From Acinetobacter albensis (GTDB lineage: Bacteria > Pseudomonadota > Gammaproteobacteria > Pseudomonadales > Moraxellaceae), in NCBI RefSeq assembly GCF_900095025.1, contig NZ_FMBK01000001.1, positions 186,001 to 250,000 on the forward strand: DNA of 64,000 nucleotides, written 5' to 3'. Below the pieces are notes generated by a model. The model was given only the letters and a program-made list of their open reading frames with translations. It was not told the DNA's origin and made no database searches. The position numbers were made by a program, and so were the translations under genes. Below, in pieces: positions 33,067 through 42,964 of the stretch (position 1 is the first letter of the stretch; each line of letters starts with the position of its first letter).

Positions 33067-33567
33067 TTAAAACGCATAAGAGGCTATTGCTGTAGCAATG
33101 GCTTTATCTTCATCATTGACCAAAGTCATGCGCATAGTGCAGCCCTTCCGACCTAAACGTAAAGTTTCTGCACGTGCAATAAAATATTTCCCTCGACCAG
33201 GTGAGAGATAATCCACACGCATATCTACGGTGGCCAAACGGGTCACTTTTTTGATCGTGTCCGGCAATTCAGCAGCTTCGGCTTTTTTATACAATTCGCC
33301 CATCGCGACAATTCCACCAATACTATCCAGAATAGTCGCAGCGACTCCGCCATGTAAGATTTGAAAAGCAACATTTCCAATCATGAAAGGCTGCATCTCA
33401 ATATAAGCCTCGATTTGACCATCGACCACACGCATCAACATATCGTTGTGTTTAAAGTAGGGAGAACTATTAAATGCATGACACAACTGTTTAAGGACAA
33501 TATCTATATCCACTTTCGAGCCCAAATGAATACTCCCCGTCCATTTTTTATCTGAATCAGTCATCAT
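33067..33567 (-). CDS. Hotdog-fold acyl-CoA thioesterase (YigI/PaaI-like)
   Basis: The 166-residue cytosolic protein has the hotdog signature LHGGVAATILDSIGGIVAM (about 73-91), with RVDYLSPGRGKYFIARAE and GRKGCTMRMTLVNDEDKAIATA following as in PaaI/YigI-like acyl-CoA thioesterases. It would hydrolyse an acyl- or aryl-CoA; the substrate is unknown. Two adjacent ATGs at 33567 and 33564 are equally possible. It is divergent from hemB across about 100 bp. Confidence 0.85.
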   Translation of the reverse strand: MMTDSDKKWTGSIHLGSKVDIDIVLKQLCHAFNSSPYFKHNDMLMRVVDGQIEAYIEMQPFMIGNVAFQILHGGVAATILDSIGGIVAMGELYKKAEAAELPDTIKKVTRLATVDMRVDYLSPGRGKYFIARAETLRLGRKGCTMRMTLVNDEDKAIATAIASYAF

Positions 33568-33628
33568 CTACACGAATACCTTTATTTGAGAAATAGCACT
33601 TAACTTTTGCCCCAAAATTTAATTCTAG

Positions 33629-34684
<1,056 letters not shown>

Positions 34685-34702
34685 GGGTTAATCACACAAG
34701 CT

Positions 34703-35824
34703 ATGAAAATTGCCATTATTGGAGCAGGCATTAGCGGTCTAATGTCGGCTTTAGAGCTTGTGGAACAAGGATGTTCTGTCATTATTTTTGATCAAAAAAG
34801 TGCTGGGAAGGCAGCCTCTTGGGCAGGCGGTGGTATTCTTTCCCCAATGTATCCTTGGCGATACGATCCAGCAGTCAACCTACTGGCACGCCATGGTAAA
34901 TCATTGTATATAGAATGGAATCAAAAATTAAAACCTGTTTCAGGCATTGACTTTGAAATTCAAGAAACAGGCATGATGATTTTTGATGAAGCAGACTTTG
35001 AGCAGGGTTTAAACTATGCACAAAAGTTTCAAGAACCTATGCAGAAATGTCATTATTTACACCAAAAGCAAATCAAGCAAATCAATCCTTTAATTAGCAC
35101 TCAATTTCAACACGCGCTTTATTTTCCACAGATCGCCAATATTCGAAATCCACGCTTGCTTCAATCGATCACACGTTATTTAAAACAACACCCACAAGTT
35201 GAATTGATTGAAAACTGTTGTATTCATCAGCTGAATAAAGTGAATGGCAAAATTCAATCTGTGACCGATCAAAATTATCAACACTATTTTGCAGACCATT
35301 TTGTCATATCAACAGGAGCATGGTCGCAAATGTGGTCAGCACAACTGGATATTGAGATACCCATTCGACCTATTCAGGGACAAATGGTGTTATTTAAAAC
35401 CCCACAAAACTGGCTACCAAGCATGTGTATGAATAAGGTCATGTATTTAATTCCTCGTGCAGATGGACATGTGGTATGCGGTTCAAGCATGTCAAATTGT
35501 GGGTTTGATATCACACCAGACGCGCGAACACAGCAATCGATTTTGGATGCTTGTTTTGAAATGGTTCCTGAATTGACAAAATATCCGATTGTTAAGCAAT
35601 GGGCTGGCCTTAGACCAAGTTCTCCGCATGGCGTACCTTATATTGGAAAAATACCGAATATCAATAATCTATGGGCAAATTTCGGACATTTCCGTAATGG
35701 CTTGTGTATGGGGCCTGCTTCCGCACGTTTATTAAGACAATTGATTCTTAACCAACCCACACTGGTTGATCCTGCACTTTATAGCGCAGAAAGGTTAAAC
35801 ACTGATCTTTTAGCGATGCCCTAA
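34703..35824 (+). CDS. thiO: Glycine oxidase ThiO (FAD-dependent)
   Basis: The 373-residue flavoenzyme oxidises glycine to the imine used for the thiazole ring of thiamine. The N-terminal dinucleotide site is IIGAGISGLMSALELVEQG (4-22), followed by SWAGGGILSPMYPWRY, characteristic of ThiO, and a C-terminal FAD motif (WAGLRPSSPHGVPYIG, then NFGHFRNGLCMGPASARL). It is a member of the DAO family, and D-amino-acid oxidase is the main alternative. Its last 15 bases overlap the convergent epimerase gene. No thiamine riboswitch is visible upstream. Confidence 0.9.
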   Translation: MKIAIIGAGISGLMSALELVEQGCSVIIFDQKSAGKAASWAGGGILSPMYPWRYDPAVNLLARHGKSLYIEWNQKLKPVSGIDFEIQETGMMIFDEADFEQGLNYAQKFQEPMQKCHYLHQKQIKQINPLISTQFQHALYFPQIANIRNPRLLQSITRYLKQHPQVELIENCCIHQLNKVNGKIQSVTDQNYQHYFADHFVISTGAWSQMWSAQLDIEIPIRPIQGQMVLFKTPQNWLPSMCMNKVMYLIPRADGHVVCGSSMSNCGFDITPDARTQQSILDACFEMVPELTKYPIVKQWAGLRPSSPHGVPYIGKIPNINNLWANFGHFRNGLCMGPASARLLRQLILNQPTLVDPALYSAERLNTDLLAMP

Positions 35825-36718
35825 AAGATCTTGTAAGGCAGCTTTCAAATACGGATATTCAAATTCAAAACCTGCCTCTAATAAGGCTTCCGGTTGCACA
35901 TACTGACCATTCAAAACCAGTTGTGATTGTTCACCCAATAGCATTTTCAATATGACACTGGGCAGCGTTAAAAGTGGTTTTCGCTGTAATTGCTGCGCGG
36001 CGATTTGTGCAAACTTTGCTTGATTCATTTTTTCTGGTGATACGACATTAAAGACTTGAGCTTTGGTTTCATTGATCATTAAAAACTCAATAGCGCGTAA
36101 TATATCGTGAATATGCACCCAAACCACAGGTTGTCGACCGTGTCCAATTTTTCCAATTAAATTCATTTTGATCGGTAATAACATTTGTGGAAGAATCCCA
36201 CCCTTCCCAGCAAAAACAACCCCGAAACGCACAATTTTAGTATGTTGTGATTTAAAATTTAAAGCTGCATGCTCCCAAAGCTGACATAATTCAGACATAA
36301 AAATAGATTGCGGTGCAGATTGTTCTGTACATAGGCCTGACCATTGTTCTGATGGGTCAATACCATAATAGCCAATTGCGGAAGCCGAAATAATTCGTTT
36401 GGGGAAAATCTGTCTTTTTTCGAGATAACGATAAAGTTGATCGGTCATTTTAACCCGACTTTCAATTAATTGTTGTTTTCGGCGCTTTGTCCAACGTGAC
36501 TGTCCAATATTCTCACCTGCAAGATTAATTACATAATCAATTTGATCTGTTTTTAGTTCATCTAAATGCTGAATCCAAGTGAGATTCGGATGATCGGATG
36601 AATTTTTTTTCTGTCGAGATAACCCTATCACGCCATAATCACGTGCCAATAAGTAAGGCACTAAATAAGAGCCAATAAAACCACTCGCACCGGTAATCAA
36701 TACATATGATTTTTGCAT
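35810..36718 (-). CDS. TIGR01777-family NAD(P)-dependent epimerase (SDR39U1/YfcH-like)
   Basis: The 302-residue atypical short-chain dehydrogenase has the Rossmann motif ITGASGFIGSYLVPYLL (8-24), INLAGENIGQSRWTKRRK (typical of this subfamily), the SASAIGYYG active-site region and a C-terminal DUF1731-like end (VLPEALLEAGFEFEYPYLKAAL-type). The family is widespread but the substrate is unknown; E. coli YfcH is a relative. It overlaps thiO tail to tail by 15 bp. Confidence 0.9.
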   Translation of the reverse strand: MQKSYVLITGASGFIGSYLVPYLLARDYGVIGLSRQKKNSSDHPNLTWIQHLDELKTDQIDYVINLAGENIGQSRWTKRRKQQLIESRVKMTDQLYRYLEKRQIFPKRIISASAIGYYGIDPSEQWSGLCTEQSAPQSIFMSELCQLWEHAALNFKSQHTKIVRFGVVFAGKGGILPQMLLPIKMNLIGKIGHGRQPVVWVHIHDILRAIEFLMINETKAQVFNVVSPEKMNQAKFAQIAAQQLQRKPLLTLPSVILKMLLGEQSQLVLNGQYVQPEALLEAGFEFEYPYLKAALQDLLGHR

Positions 36719-36787
36719 TTTATGATCTCACTGTTCTTCTATCTATAGATCAACTAAAGTGAAATTTCAAGCATCGCGCAAATGATT

Positions 36788-37231
36788 TTAACCAAACATC
36801 TTATCGGCCATGCGCTGTGCTTGCTTGCCATAAAACCAGTAAGTCAAAATATAAAGCGGAATTGCGATAAGTAAAAACATGATGAGTACTACACTCATAA
36901 ACTGTGGATTTTTGATATATAAAAGAAAGTTTTGCCAAATATCGGGATCACTTTTGGCGAAAATTAAAAGACCAACCAGTAAAAAAAATACGTTATAACC
37001 CCAAAAAATAAGGGTAAATCCGAGTGTTATTTTTTTTCGTTCTTGATCAGTAGGCGCACGGTGCTGCTGTTTTAAAAATTTGTAAAGGACTAAAATCATC
37101 GCCATTAAATAAGGCACAATCGTTAAAATCCCCCCCATACCTGTTGGCAATAGCGCAGCCAATACGCCGCAAATGCAGGTAAATATAAAACAAAATAAAA
37201 AAAACCATAAAAAATATCGAGTTAAAGACAC
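36788..37231 (-). CDS. ABZJ_00895-like membrane protein
   Basis: A 147-residue protein with four hydrophobic segments (about 5-28, 33-50, 70-92, 108-132) and a cytosolic loop KQQHRAPTDQERKK. It resembles a small Acinetobacter family labelled ABZJ_00895, recalled from memory. No function is known. It reads in the same direction as the epimerase gene, 70 bp upstream of it, but need not be co-transcribed. Confidence 0.7.
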   Translation of the reverse strand: MSLTRYFLWFFLFCFIFTCICGVLAALLPTGMGGILTIVPYLMAMILVLYKFLKQQHRAPTDQERKKITLGFTLIFWGYNVFFLLVGLLIFAKSDPDIWQNFLLYIKNPQFMSVVLIMFLLIAIPLYILTYWFYGKQAQRMADKMFG

Positions 37232-37334
37232 TTTAAACCTGTTTGAATCATATGATGATCATCAGTATAGAAAAAAATGAGTTTTTTTTCACTTTCTTGT
37301 CAACCAATCTGTAAATGTCTACGTTATATAGAAC

Positions 37335-37512
37335 ATGAAGTTCATAAATCCGCGAATTTGGACTGGCATCCACAATATTCTCGGTGAACTTTTCCTAAAG
37401 CAATAAACTTAGTTTTAAGTTTTGGTACAGTCAGCAGCCTTGCTAAACCTTGAAACAGATTTCTTTGACCGACGATTTCACCATCACTCGAATCGTCGGT
37501 CTTTTCTTTTTT
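37335..37512 (+). ncRNA. Candidate small RNA gene in the 400-bp gap 37232-37631
   Basis: A very strong terminator (37467-37512: arms GACCGACGATT / AATCGTCGGTC, then a T-rich tail) ends a region with no open frame and no upstream plus-strand gene, so something must be transcribed into it. TTGTCA (about 37298) followed by TATAT-like sequence near 37326 could be the promoter. I cannot assign a known RNA family. Confidence 0.4.
37467..37512 (+). terminator. Strong intrinsic terminator, plus strand
   Basis: An 11-bp perfect stem with a 13-nt loop, then TTTTCTTTTTT. It lies convergent to the LysE gene, whose own transcript could also use it in reverse. Confidence 0.85.
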
Positions 37513-37631
37513 GCGATTTGATTTATTCTGAATTCAAGTATTTAAAAGAAATATAACTGATTTTTTTTGTTCTGTTTTTTGTAAATTTAACAATTTCAAA
37601 ACGACTAAACTGCGGTCGATAGTCAAGCAAA

Positions 37632-38255
37632 TTATTTCATACCAAAAATGAGTTTTAATCCCAGTAACGTCATCACACCACCCGCAATACGGTCAAAAAT
37701 AACTTTCGATTTTAAATACACTTTTCTTGGTCCTTCTGCTGACAACACAACAGCAACCAATGAATACCAACTGGCATCAATAAAAAAACACAAGATAGGT
37801 AAAACCACATAAAAATAGCTCGGAATGTCTTGAGGCAATAAGGCAGTAAACACACTGGCTAAAATAATGGCAATTTTTGGATTACTTAATTGCGTGATTA
37901 AACCTAAACGATAAGCCTGCGCATAACTCATCGGTTGTACATCACCTAAAGTATTTTGCATCGGCTGTTTCGCATGTTTAATAATTTTATATGCCAACCA
38001 CAGTAAATATAAACCACCACAGACTTTCAAAAGCAAATATGCAGAAGGTACAGCCAACAAAACAGCTTGTAATCCCATAACAGCTAAAAAGCCAAACAAT
38101 GCGGCCCCAGTTCCCGTACCTAAAGCTGTAAATAAACCATGTTTACGTGAAATCGCAATTGAATTTTTCGCTACATAAATAAACGTTGGACCAGGACTAA
38201 TCGCGCCTAACATCAATGCCAACGTAATTGAGCCTAAGATAAATAAAGATTCCAA
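37632..38255 (-). CDS. LysE/RhtB-family amino-acid exporter
   Basis: A 207-residue membrane protein with six predicted segments. The signature AISPGPTFIYVAKNSI (18-33) is the PGP motif of the family, followed by HGLFTALGTGTGAALFG and a central basic loop. It probably exports an amino acid or homoserine-like compound. It is closer to the common RhtB pattern than the copy at 3471-4064. Single gene, no neighbouring Lrp-type regulator. Confidence 0.88.
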   Translation of the reverse strand: MESLFILGSITLALMLGAISPGPTFIYVAKNSIAISRKHGLFTALGTGTGAALFGFLAVMGLQAVLLAVPSAYLLLKVCGGLYLLWLAYKIIKHAKQPMQNTLGDVQPMSYAQAYRLGLITQLSNPKIAIILASVFTALLPQDIPSYFYVVLPILCFFIDASWYSLVAVVLSAEGPRKVYLKSKVIFDRIAGGVMTLLGLKLIFGMK

Positions 38256-38465
38256 AACTTATACCTAAATTTATGCAGGAAATGGGTTGTGTAATTCTAC
38301 GTGTTTTAGATGCTGATTACCCTAAAATTTTATCTTTCTTTTTCATCAGAAAATAAAATGATTTCTCACTATAAAATTTCAGATACAAAATAGAATTGCC
38401 CAGCAGCATCATTCATTGCAAGATGATGAGTAAAATTAAATAGTCGATCTGAATATAGGGAAATA

Positions 38466-38921
38466 ATGAAACTTGCAGAAGCTCTTCTTCTCCGAAGCGA
38501 TTTACAAACCAAATTGGCCTCCTTGCAACAACGAATCAATCAAAATGTTTTGGTTCAGGAAGGCGATCAACCCAGTGAAGATCCCAATGTTTTGTTAAAT
38601 GAAGCTTTTCAGGTTAATACTGAGTTGCATCATTTGATTCAACGCATTCACGCGACCAATGCGCAAGCCAAAACCAGCAATGGTCGTATATTATTAGCAG
38701 TATTAAATGAACGTGATGCACTCATTAGCCAACATCGCATTCTACAACAAGCAATTGATCATTCACGTCGTGACAACGCACGTTATAGCTCAAGTGAAAT
38801 ACGCTGGATTAAAGTCATTACTGTGAGTGACTTACAAAAGCAAGCAGATGATATCAGTGCTCAATTACGTCAAAATAATTTAGATATACAAGCTTCTAAT
38901 TGGCAAATTGATTTGATCTAA
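38466..38921 (+). CDS. DIP1984-family protein
   Basis: A 151-residue all-helical protein. The pattern MKLAEALLLRSDLQTKLASL, then RIHATNAQAK, LLAVLNERDAL and a C-terminal LRQNNLDIQASNW(Q)IDL is that of the DIP1984 family (some members are annotated septicolysin). The role is unknown and toxin activity is not implied. GGGAAATA upstream gives a modest ribosome-binding site. Single gene. Confidence 0.85.
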   Translation: MKLAEALLLRSDLQTKLASLQQRINQNVLVQEGDQPSEDPNVLLNEAFQVNTELHHLIQRIHATNAQAKTSNGRILLAVLNERDALISQHRILQQAIDHSRRDNARYSSSEIRWIKVITVSDLQKQADDISAQLRQNNLDIQASNWQIDLI

Positions 38922-39167
38922 CCAAATTCGTAAAGAATGACAAATATATAAGCGTGATTCTTTACTCACAAGTTCGGACATATTGGGCGAGTACAAGACC
39001 TTTTTTACAGTGGGTAAGGTTTCAAATAAGACAAACTGTATGCAAGAAGTAAAACGTCTACTTCAAATTTTTCACTCATCTGACGTAGCACTACGCATCT
39101 GTTACTTCTTACATTGCACTCTTCACTACCCTGTACTGACAATATGTCCACCCTCTTCTGTTCTAAT

Positions 39168-39359
39168 TTATTCACGAGTTGGACTTTGGGTTTCTAAGGC
39201 ACTCAATCGAGCGGTTTTATAATCATGATCATGTACAGGCATTCCACCAATAATCATGGTCCTCACTTCTGTTTTAGGTTTATTGTAGTCATTTTTTATA
39301 TCACATGCTGTTAACAGCAATAATAGACTCATACACAAACCCATGGATAGTTTTTTCAT
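39168..39359 (-). CDS. Small putative lipoprotein (63 aa)
   Basis: The N-terminus MKKLSMGLCMSLLLLLTAC is a lipoprotein signal peptide with lipobox LLTAC, so mature Cys19 would be lipidated. The remaining 44 residues are polar, with HDHD. The ATG has GAGGATATGT just upstream. Function unknown. The region 38922-39167 before it holds no gene I support. Confidence 0.7.
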   Translation of the reverse strand: MKKLSMGLCMSLLLLLTACDIKNDYNKPKTEVRTMIIGGMPVHDHDYKTARLSALETQSPTRE

Positions 39360-39492
39360 TACATATCCTCTTTTTCGATATTATTCTATTTTTAGCTTAA
39401 CATTAATAAGTAGTTAAGCATTATTTATATATATTTTAAATTCAATACCTTATGATATTATTACAAATAAATACAAAGTATACTATTTACAC

Positions 39493-39508
39493 CGGACAAA
39501 GATGTCCG
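39493..39508. promoter_or_regulatory. Palindromic operator candidate for the TetR regulator
   Basis: CGGACA-AAGA-TGTCCG, a perfect 6-bp inverted repeat, lies 35 bp before the TetR start. TetR proteins usually bind such palindromes in their own promoter, so this likely controls the tetR-MFS-hlyD operon. Confidence 0.6.
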
Positions 39509-39543
39509 TTAAATATTCAAACAGTTTTATTCATCTATTCTTT

Positions 39544-40092
39544 ATGTCAACACGTCAAGAAAATGCGGTACAAAATCGTCAAATTTTTCTAAATGCAGCT
39601 ACTGATATATTTCGTCTACACGGTATCAATGCGCCTTTACAGTTGGTCATTAACCAAGCCAAATTAGGACGCGCAACATTTTATCGTAATTTCAAGGATC
39701 GTCGGGCTTTAGTATTGGCTTTAATTGAGCAGGCTTTAGAGCGTCTAGAAAAAAAAGCGTATTATTATTCGCAATTTAATGATGGTTTCGTTCAATTAAT
39801 TCAAAGTCATATTGATCATCTTCCTGACTTAACTGCTCTCATGGAATATTGGCGAGTGATAGAACGTTCTGACCCCATTATGATCGAAATTTATCAACGC
39901 CGTGATTCGATTTTACAACCGCTGATTGATAAAGCGATTGCGCATAAAATATGCCGTTCGGATCTGACTCCCAAAGATTATGCCATGCTAACCGCGATTT
40001 TACGTTCTTCATTTCAAGGTTTAACAGATTATGAACAACGGGCTTTAGCAAGCCGAGCAATTGATTTATTATTGAATGGTATGCGGGCTTAA
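39544..40092 (+). CDS. TetR-family transcriptional regulator
   Basis: A 182-residue repressor. The N-terminal helix-turn-helix runs from RQIFLNAATDIFRLHGINAP to KLGRATFYRNFKDRRALVLAL, the standard TetR pattern; the C-terminal ligand domain is divergent. I chose ATG 39544 because the in-frame ATG 39502 overlaps the palindrome that is probably the operator. It lies 12 bp before the MFS gene and is very likely the repressor of that efflux operon. Confidence 0.88.
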   Translation: MSTRQENAVQNRQIFLNAATDIFRLHGINAPLQLVINQAKLGRATFYRNFKDRRALVLALIEQALERLEKKAYYYSQFNDGFVQLIQSHIDHLPDLTALMEYWRVIERSDPIMIEIYQRRDSILQPLIDKAIAHKICRSDLTPKDYAMLTAILRSSFQGLTDYEQRALASRAIDLLLNGMRA

Positions 40093-40104
40093 GCAGGGAT
40101 CATC

Positions 40105-41757
40105 ATGGCAAAAGAACCACGTCTCCTCGAACCTGCTCCAGACTGGACACCCGAGGAACAACCCACCCTGCCTGGCTCTCCCGCAGTCATTGCTCATTCA
40201 TTGCGTAAAAAAATCCTTTATTTTTTGATTGGGGTTTTCATCGCAATTTCAGGTAGTTTAAGTAATGGTTTTATCACTGCTAATTTGCCACTCATTCAGG
40301 GAGAGTATGGGTTAACTCCCTCCCAAGCTGCATGGATTCCTGCGGCTTATGTCATGGCTAACATGAGTTCGAATCTCATTTTATTTAAAGCACGCCAACA
40401 ATATGGGCTGCGACTATTTTCAGAAATTGGTCTAGTGCTTTTTATTCTTGTTTTAATGTTGCATCTGTTTGTACATAATTTTGAAATGGCATTATTTGTT
40501 CGCTTAATCAGTGGAATGGTGGCTGCGCCCTTAAGTTCATTGGGTATGTATTATATTATGCAGGCTTTTACACGTGCCAATTTTGGTCGTGGTATTTATC
40601 TTGCATTTGGTTTTCAACAACTCGGGATGCCACTCGCATGGGTTATTTCTCCAGCCTTAGTCGATGTAGATGATTGGGCTGTGCTTTATACTTTTGAACT
40701 CGGCTTGGCACTTTGTTGTCTTGCAATGGTGGTTTCACTTAAATTGCCTCGTAGTTTAAGAATAGCTACCTTTGAAAAACAAGATTTTTTCACTTTTTTC
40801 TTACTGGCGCCCGGTTTTGCTCTGCTCTGTATTGTACTGACACAAGGGCCTATTTTATGGTGGTTGAATACAGAGTGGCTCGCCTATGCCTTGATTGCTG
40901 GATTTGTACTCATTGTAATTGGCTTAACCTACGAGAATTTTCGTGCTAATCCCCTGATCATGACACGCTGGCTAGGTACCTCATCTACTGTTCGTTTTAT
41001 TATTGGCGCACTTGCCATCCGCTTTTTAATGTCAGAACAAAGTTACGCTGCGGTAAACTTCCTCAAAACCATGGGAATGGGACCAGACCAATTTGTATCC
41101 TTCTATTTAGTCATTGCTATCGGGATTATTTCAGGAACTATTTTTAGTACCGTTACTTTTTCTAAGGAACGAATTAGCTGGCATCTGGTTTTAGCTGTGG
41201 TACTGGTTTTGATCGCCTGTGGTCTAGATTTACATTTAACCAGTGACGTTCGGCCAGCCAATTTTTATCCGAGTCAGTTTTTAGTGGGTTTTGCCAGTGG
41301 TGTATTTATTGGGCCTTTACTTTTAACGGGCTTTATTAATGCCTTACAGAAAGGCCCTTCTTATGTACTCACTTTTATTGTGCTGTTTTCTGCGACCCAA
41401 ACTTTCGGCGGTTTACTCGGTAATGCTTTTTTTTCTAGCTATCAATATATGAGAACTCAAAATCACCGTATCGAAATTATCAGCAAACTGCCACAAAACA
41501 GCCCTTTGCTTACTCAACAGCTTGCAGTCTATCAACACAATGCAACAACCTACACTTTAGACCCCGTATTACAACAAAATCAGGCCTTACGCAGCTTAAA
41601 TCAGACAGTAAATCGTGAAGCCCAAGTACGTGCATATAATGATGTTATTGCATTGAACGGCATTTTTGCCCTGTTACTTTTGCTTTGGGGCAGCTTTAAT
41701 ATTCTAAAAAGTCAATACTTGTTGCGAAAACAACCATTCAGCTCAGATACATCCTAA
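40105..41757 (+). CDS. DHA2-type MFS efflux transporter
   Basis: A 550-residue inner-membrane exporter with about 14 segments. After a 35-residue Pro-rich cytosolic start come SNGFITANLPLIQGEYGLTP and QAAWIPAAYVMANMSS, matching helix 1-2 of EmrB-like pumps; the periplasmic loop before the last helix is long (about 460-510). AGGGA lies 6 bp before the ATG. It pairs with the HlyD adaptor 67 bp downstream and is repressed, presumably, by the TetR upstream. The substrate is unknown. It is divergent from the EmrB at 30094. Confidence 0.87.
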   Translation: MAKEPRLLEPAPDWTPEEQPTLPGSPAVIAHSLRKKILYFLIGVFIAISGSLSNGFITANLPLIQGEYGLTPSQAAWIPAAYVMANMSSNLILFKARQQYGLRLFSEIGLVLFILVLMLHLFVHNFEMALFVRLISGMVAAPLSSLGMYYIMQAFTRANFGRGIYLAFGFQQLGMPLAWVISPALVDVDDWAVLYTFELGLALCCLAMVVSLKLPRSLRIATFEKQDFFTFFLLAPGFALLCIVLTQGPILWWLNTEWLAYALIAGFVLIVIGLTYENFRANPLIMTRWLGTSSTVRFIIGALAIRFLMSEQSYAAVNFLKTMGMGPDQFVSFYLVIAIGIISGTIFSTVTFSKERISWHLVLAVVLVLIACGLDLHLTSDVRPANFYPSQFLVGFASGVFIGPLLLTGFINALQKGPSYVLTFIVLFSATQTFGGLLGNAFFSSYQYMRTQNHRIEIISKLPQNSPLLTQQLAVYQHNATTYTLDPVLQQNQALRSLNQTVNREAQVRAYNDVIALNGIFALLLLLWGSFNILKSQYLLRKQPFSSDTS

Positions 41758-41824
41758 GATTATTTCATCTTCTCAGTCTGATTTAATTTGCCCCGTACGC
41801 TTCAATATTTTATGAGAAAATAAT

Positions 41825-42955
41825 ATGTCAAAGGATCAAGAGACTCCAGAAAACACAGTCGATGCTGCTCAAACGCAACCCGTGGACACTTTACCTCCAC
41901 CATCGAGTAAATTAATTCCAACGGCGAAGCGTACTCTCATCTTGATGTTTTTTATTTTACTGATTGGGATAAGTATTATTCTATGGGCATGGAAAATTGG
42001 GCCTTTTCAAAATGAAATAGAATCGACAGATAACAGCTATATTAAGGGTAAAACGACTATTTTATCTTCGCAAATCAATGGATATATCAAAGATGTGCAG
42101 GTCAATGATTTTGATCATGTTAAAAAAGGTCAGGTGTTATTGCATATCGATACTACCACTTATGACCAAAATATTACTCAGGCTGAATCGGGTGTAGATC
42201 AAGCTAAAAACAATTTAGCCAATCAAGCACAAACCATTCAACAACGTCAGGCAGATATTCTTGCAGCTCAAGCCAAAGTCGAACAGACTCAAGCAGCTTA
42301 CGCACTTTCTTCGACACAATTAAAACGTTATCAGCAATTATCGAATAGCGGTGCAGTTTCAAAAGCTGAACAAGACCAAGCCGCAGCAGATGTAAAAAAT
42401 AATTTAGCCTTAGTTAAACAGGCAGAGGCAAATGTTTTGGTGGCCAAGGAGGCGCTGAAAACTGCGGAAGTGGCGAAAAAAGGTTTAAATGCTCAAATCA
42501 CAAGTGCCCAAGCAAAACTCGACCAAGCCATGACGACTAAGGACTATAGTGTAATTACAGCCCCCATGGATGGTCAGCTTGGAGAGGTTACTCCTCGAGT
42601 GGGACAATATGTTGCTGCTGGTACACAATTAATGTATCTCATTCCTGCAAAAACATGGGTCATTGCAAACTTTAAAGAAACTCAAATTACTGATATGCAT
42701 ATTGGTCAAAAAGCATGGTTTCATGTGGATGCAATGGGGAAACAAAAATTTACAGGGAAAGTGGAGGAGATTTCTCCTGCCGCAGGCTCTGAATTTAGTG
42801 TTCTTAAACCTGACAATACTACAGGTAATTTTACCAAAGTAGTGCAACGCATTTCAGTGCGTATCGCGATTGATTCAAATCAACAAGGAATCGAACGTTT
42901 ACGACCAGGCATGTCGGTAGTGACTTCTGTGGATACTCAATCTGATGTTAAATAA
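41825..42955 (+). CDS. HlyD-family membrane fusion protein
   Basis: A 376-residue adaptor with one membrane anchor (about 38-58), a first lipoyl half (INGYIKDVQVNDFDHVKKGQ), a long Ala/Gln coiled coil (about 105-230), a second lipoyl half (VITAPMDGQLGEVTPRVGQY) and a beta-barrel. It would couple the MFS pump to a TolC-type channel encoded elsewhere. It is the last gene of the tetR-MFS-hlyD operon; the next gene starts 9 bp later and may be read with it. Confidence 0.9.
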   Translation: MSKDQETPENTVDAAQTQPVDTLPPPSSKLIPTAKRTLILMFFILLIGISIILWAWKIGPFQNEIESTDNSYIKGKTTILSSQINGYIKDVQVNDFDHVKKGQVLLHIDTTTYDQNITQAESGVDQAKNNLANQAQTIQQRQADILAAQAKVEQTQAAYALSSTQLKRYQQLSNSGAVSKAEQDQAAADVKNNLALVKQAEANVLVAKEALKTAEVAKKGLNAQITSAQAKLDQAMTTKDYSVITAPMDGQLGEVTPRVGQYVAAGTQLMYLIPAKTWVIANFKETQITDMHIGQKAWFHVDAMGKQKFTGKVEEISPAAGSEFSVLKPDNTTGNFTKVVQRISVRIAIDSNQQGIERLRPGMSVVTSVDTQSDVK

Positions 42956-42964
42956 TCAAAATTT

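Noticed and set aside
38983-39222. 79-codon plus-strand frame
   Set aside because: It overlaps the end of the lipoprotein gene on the other strand and shows no motif or start signal.
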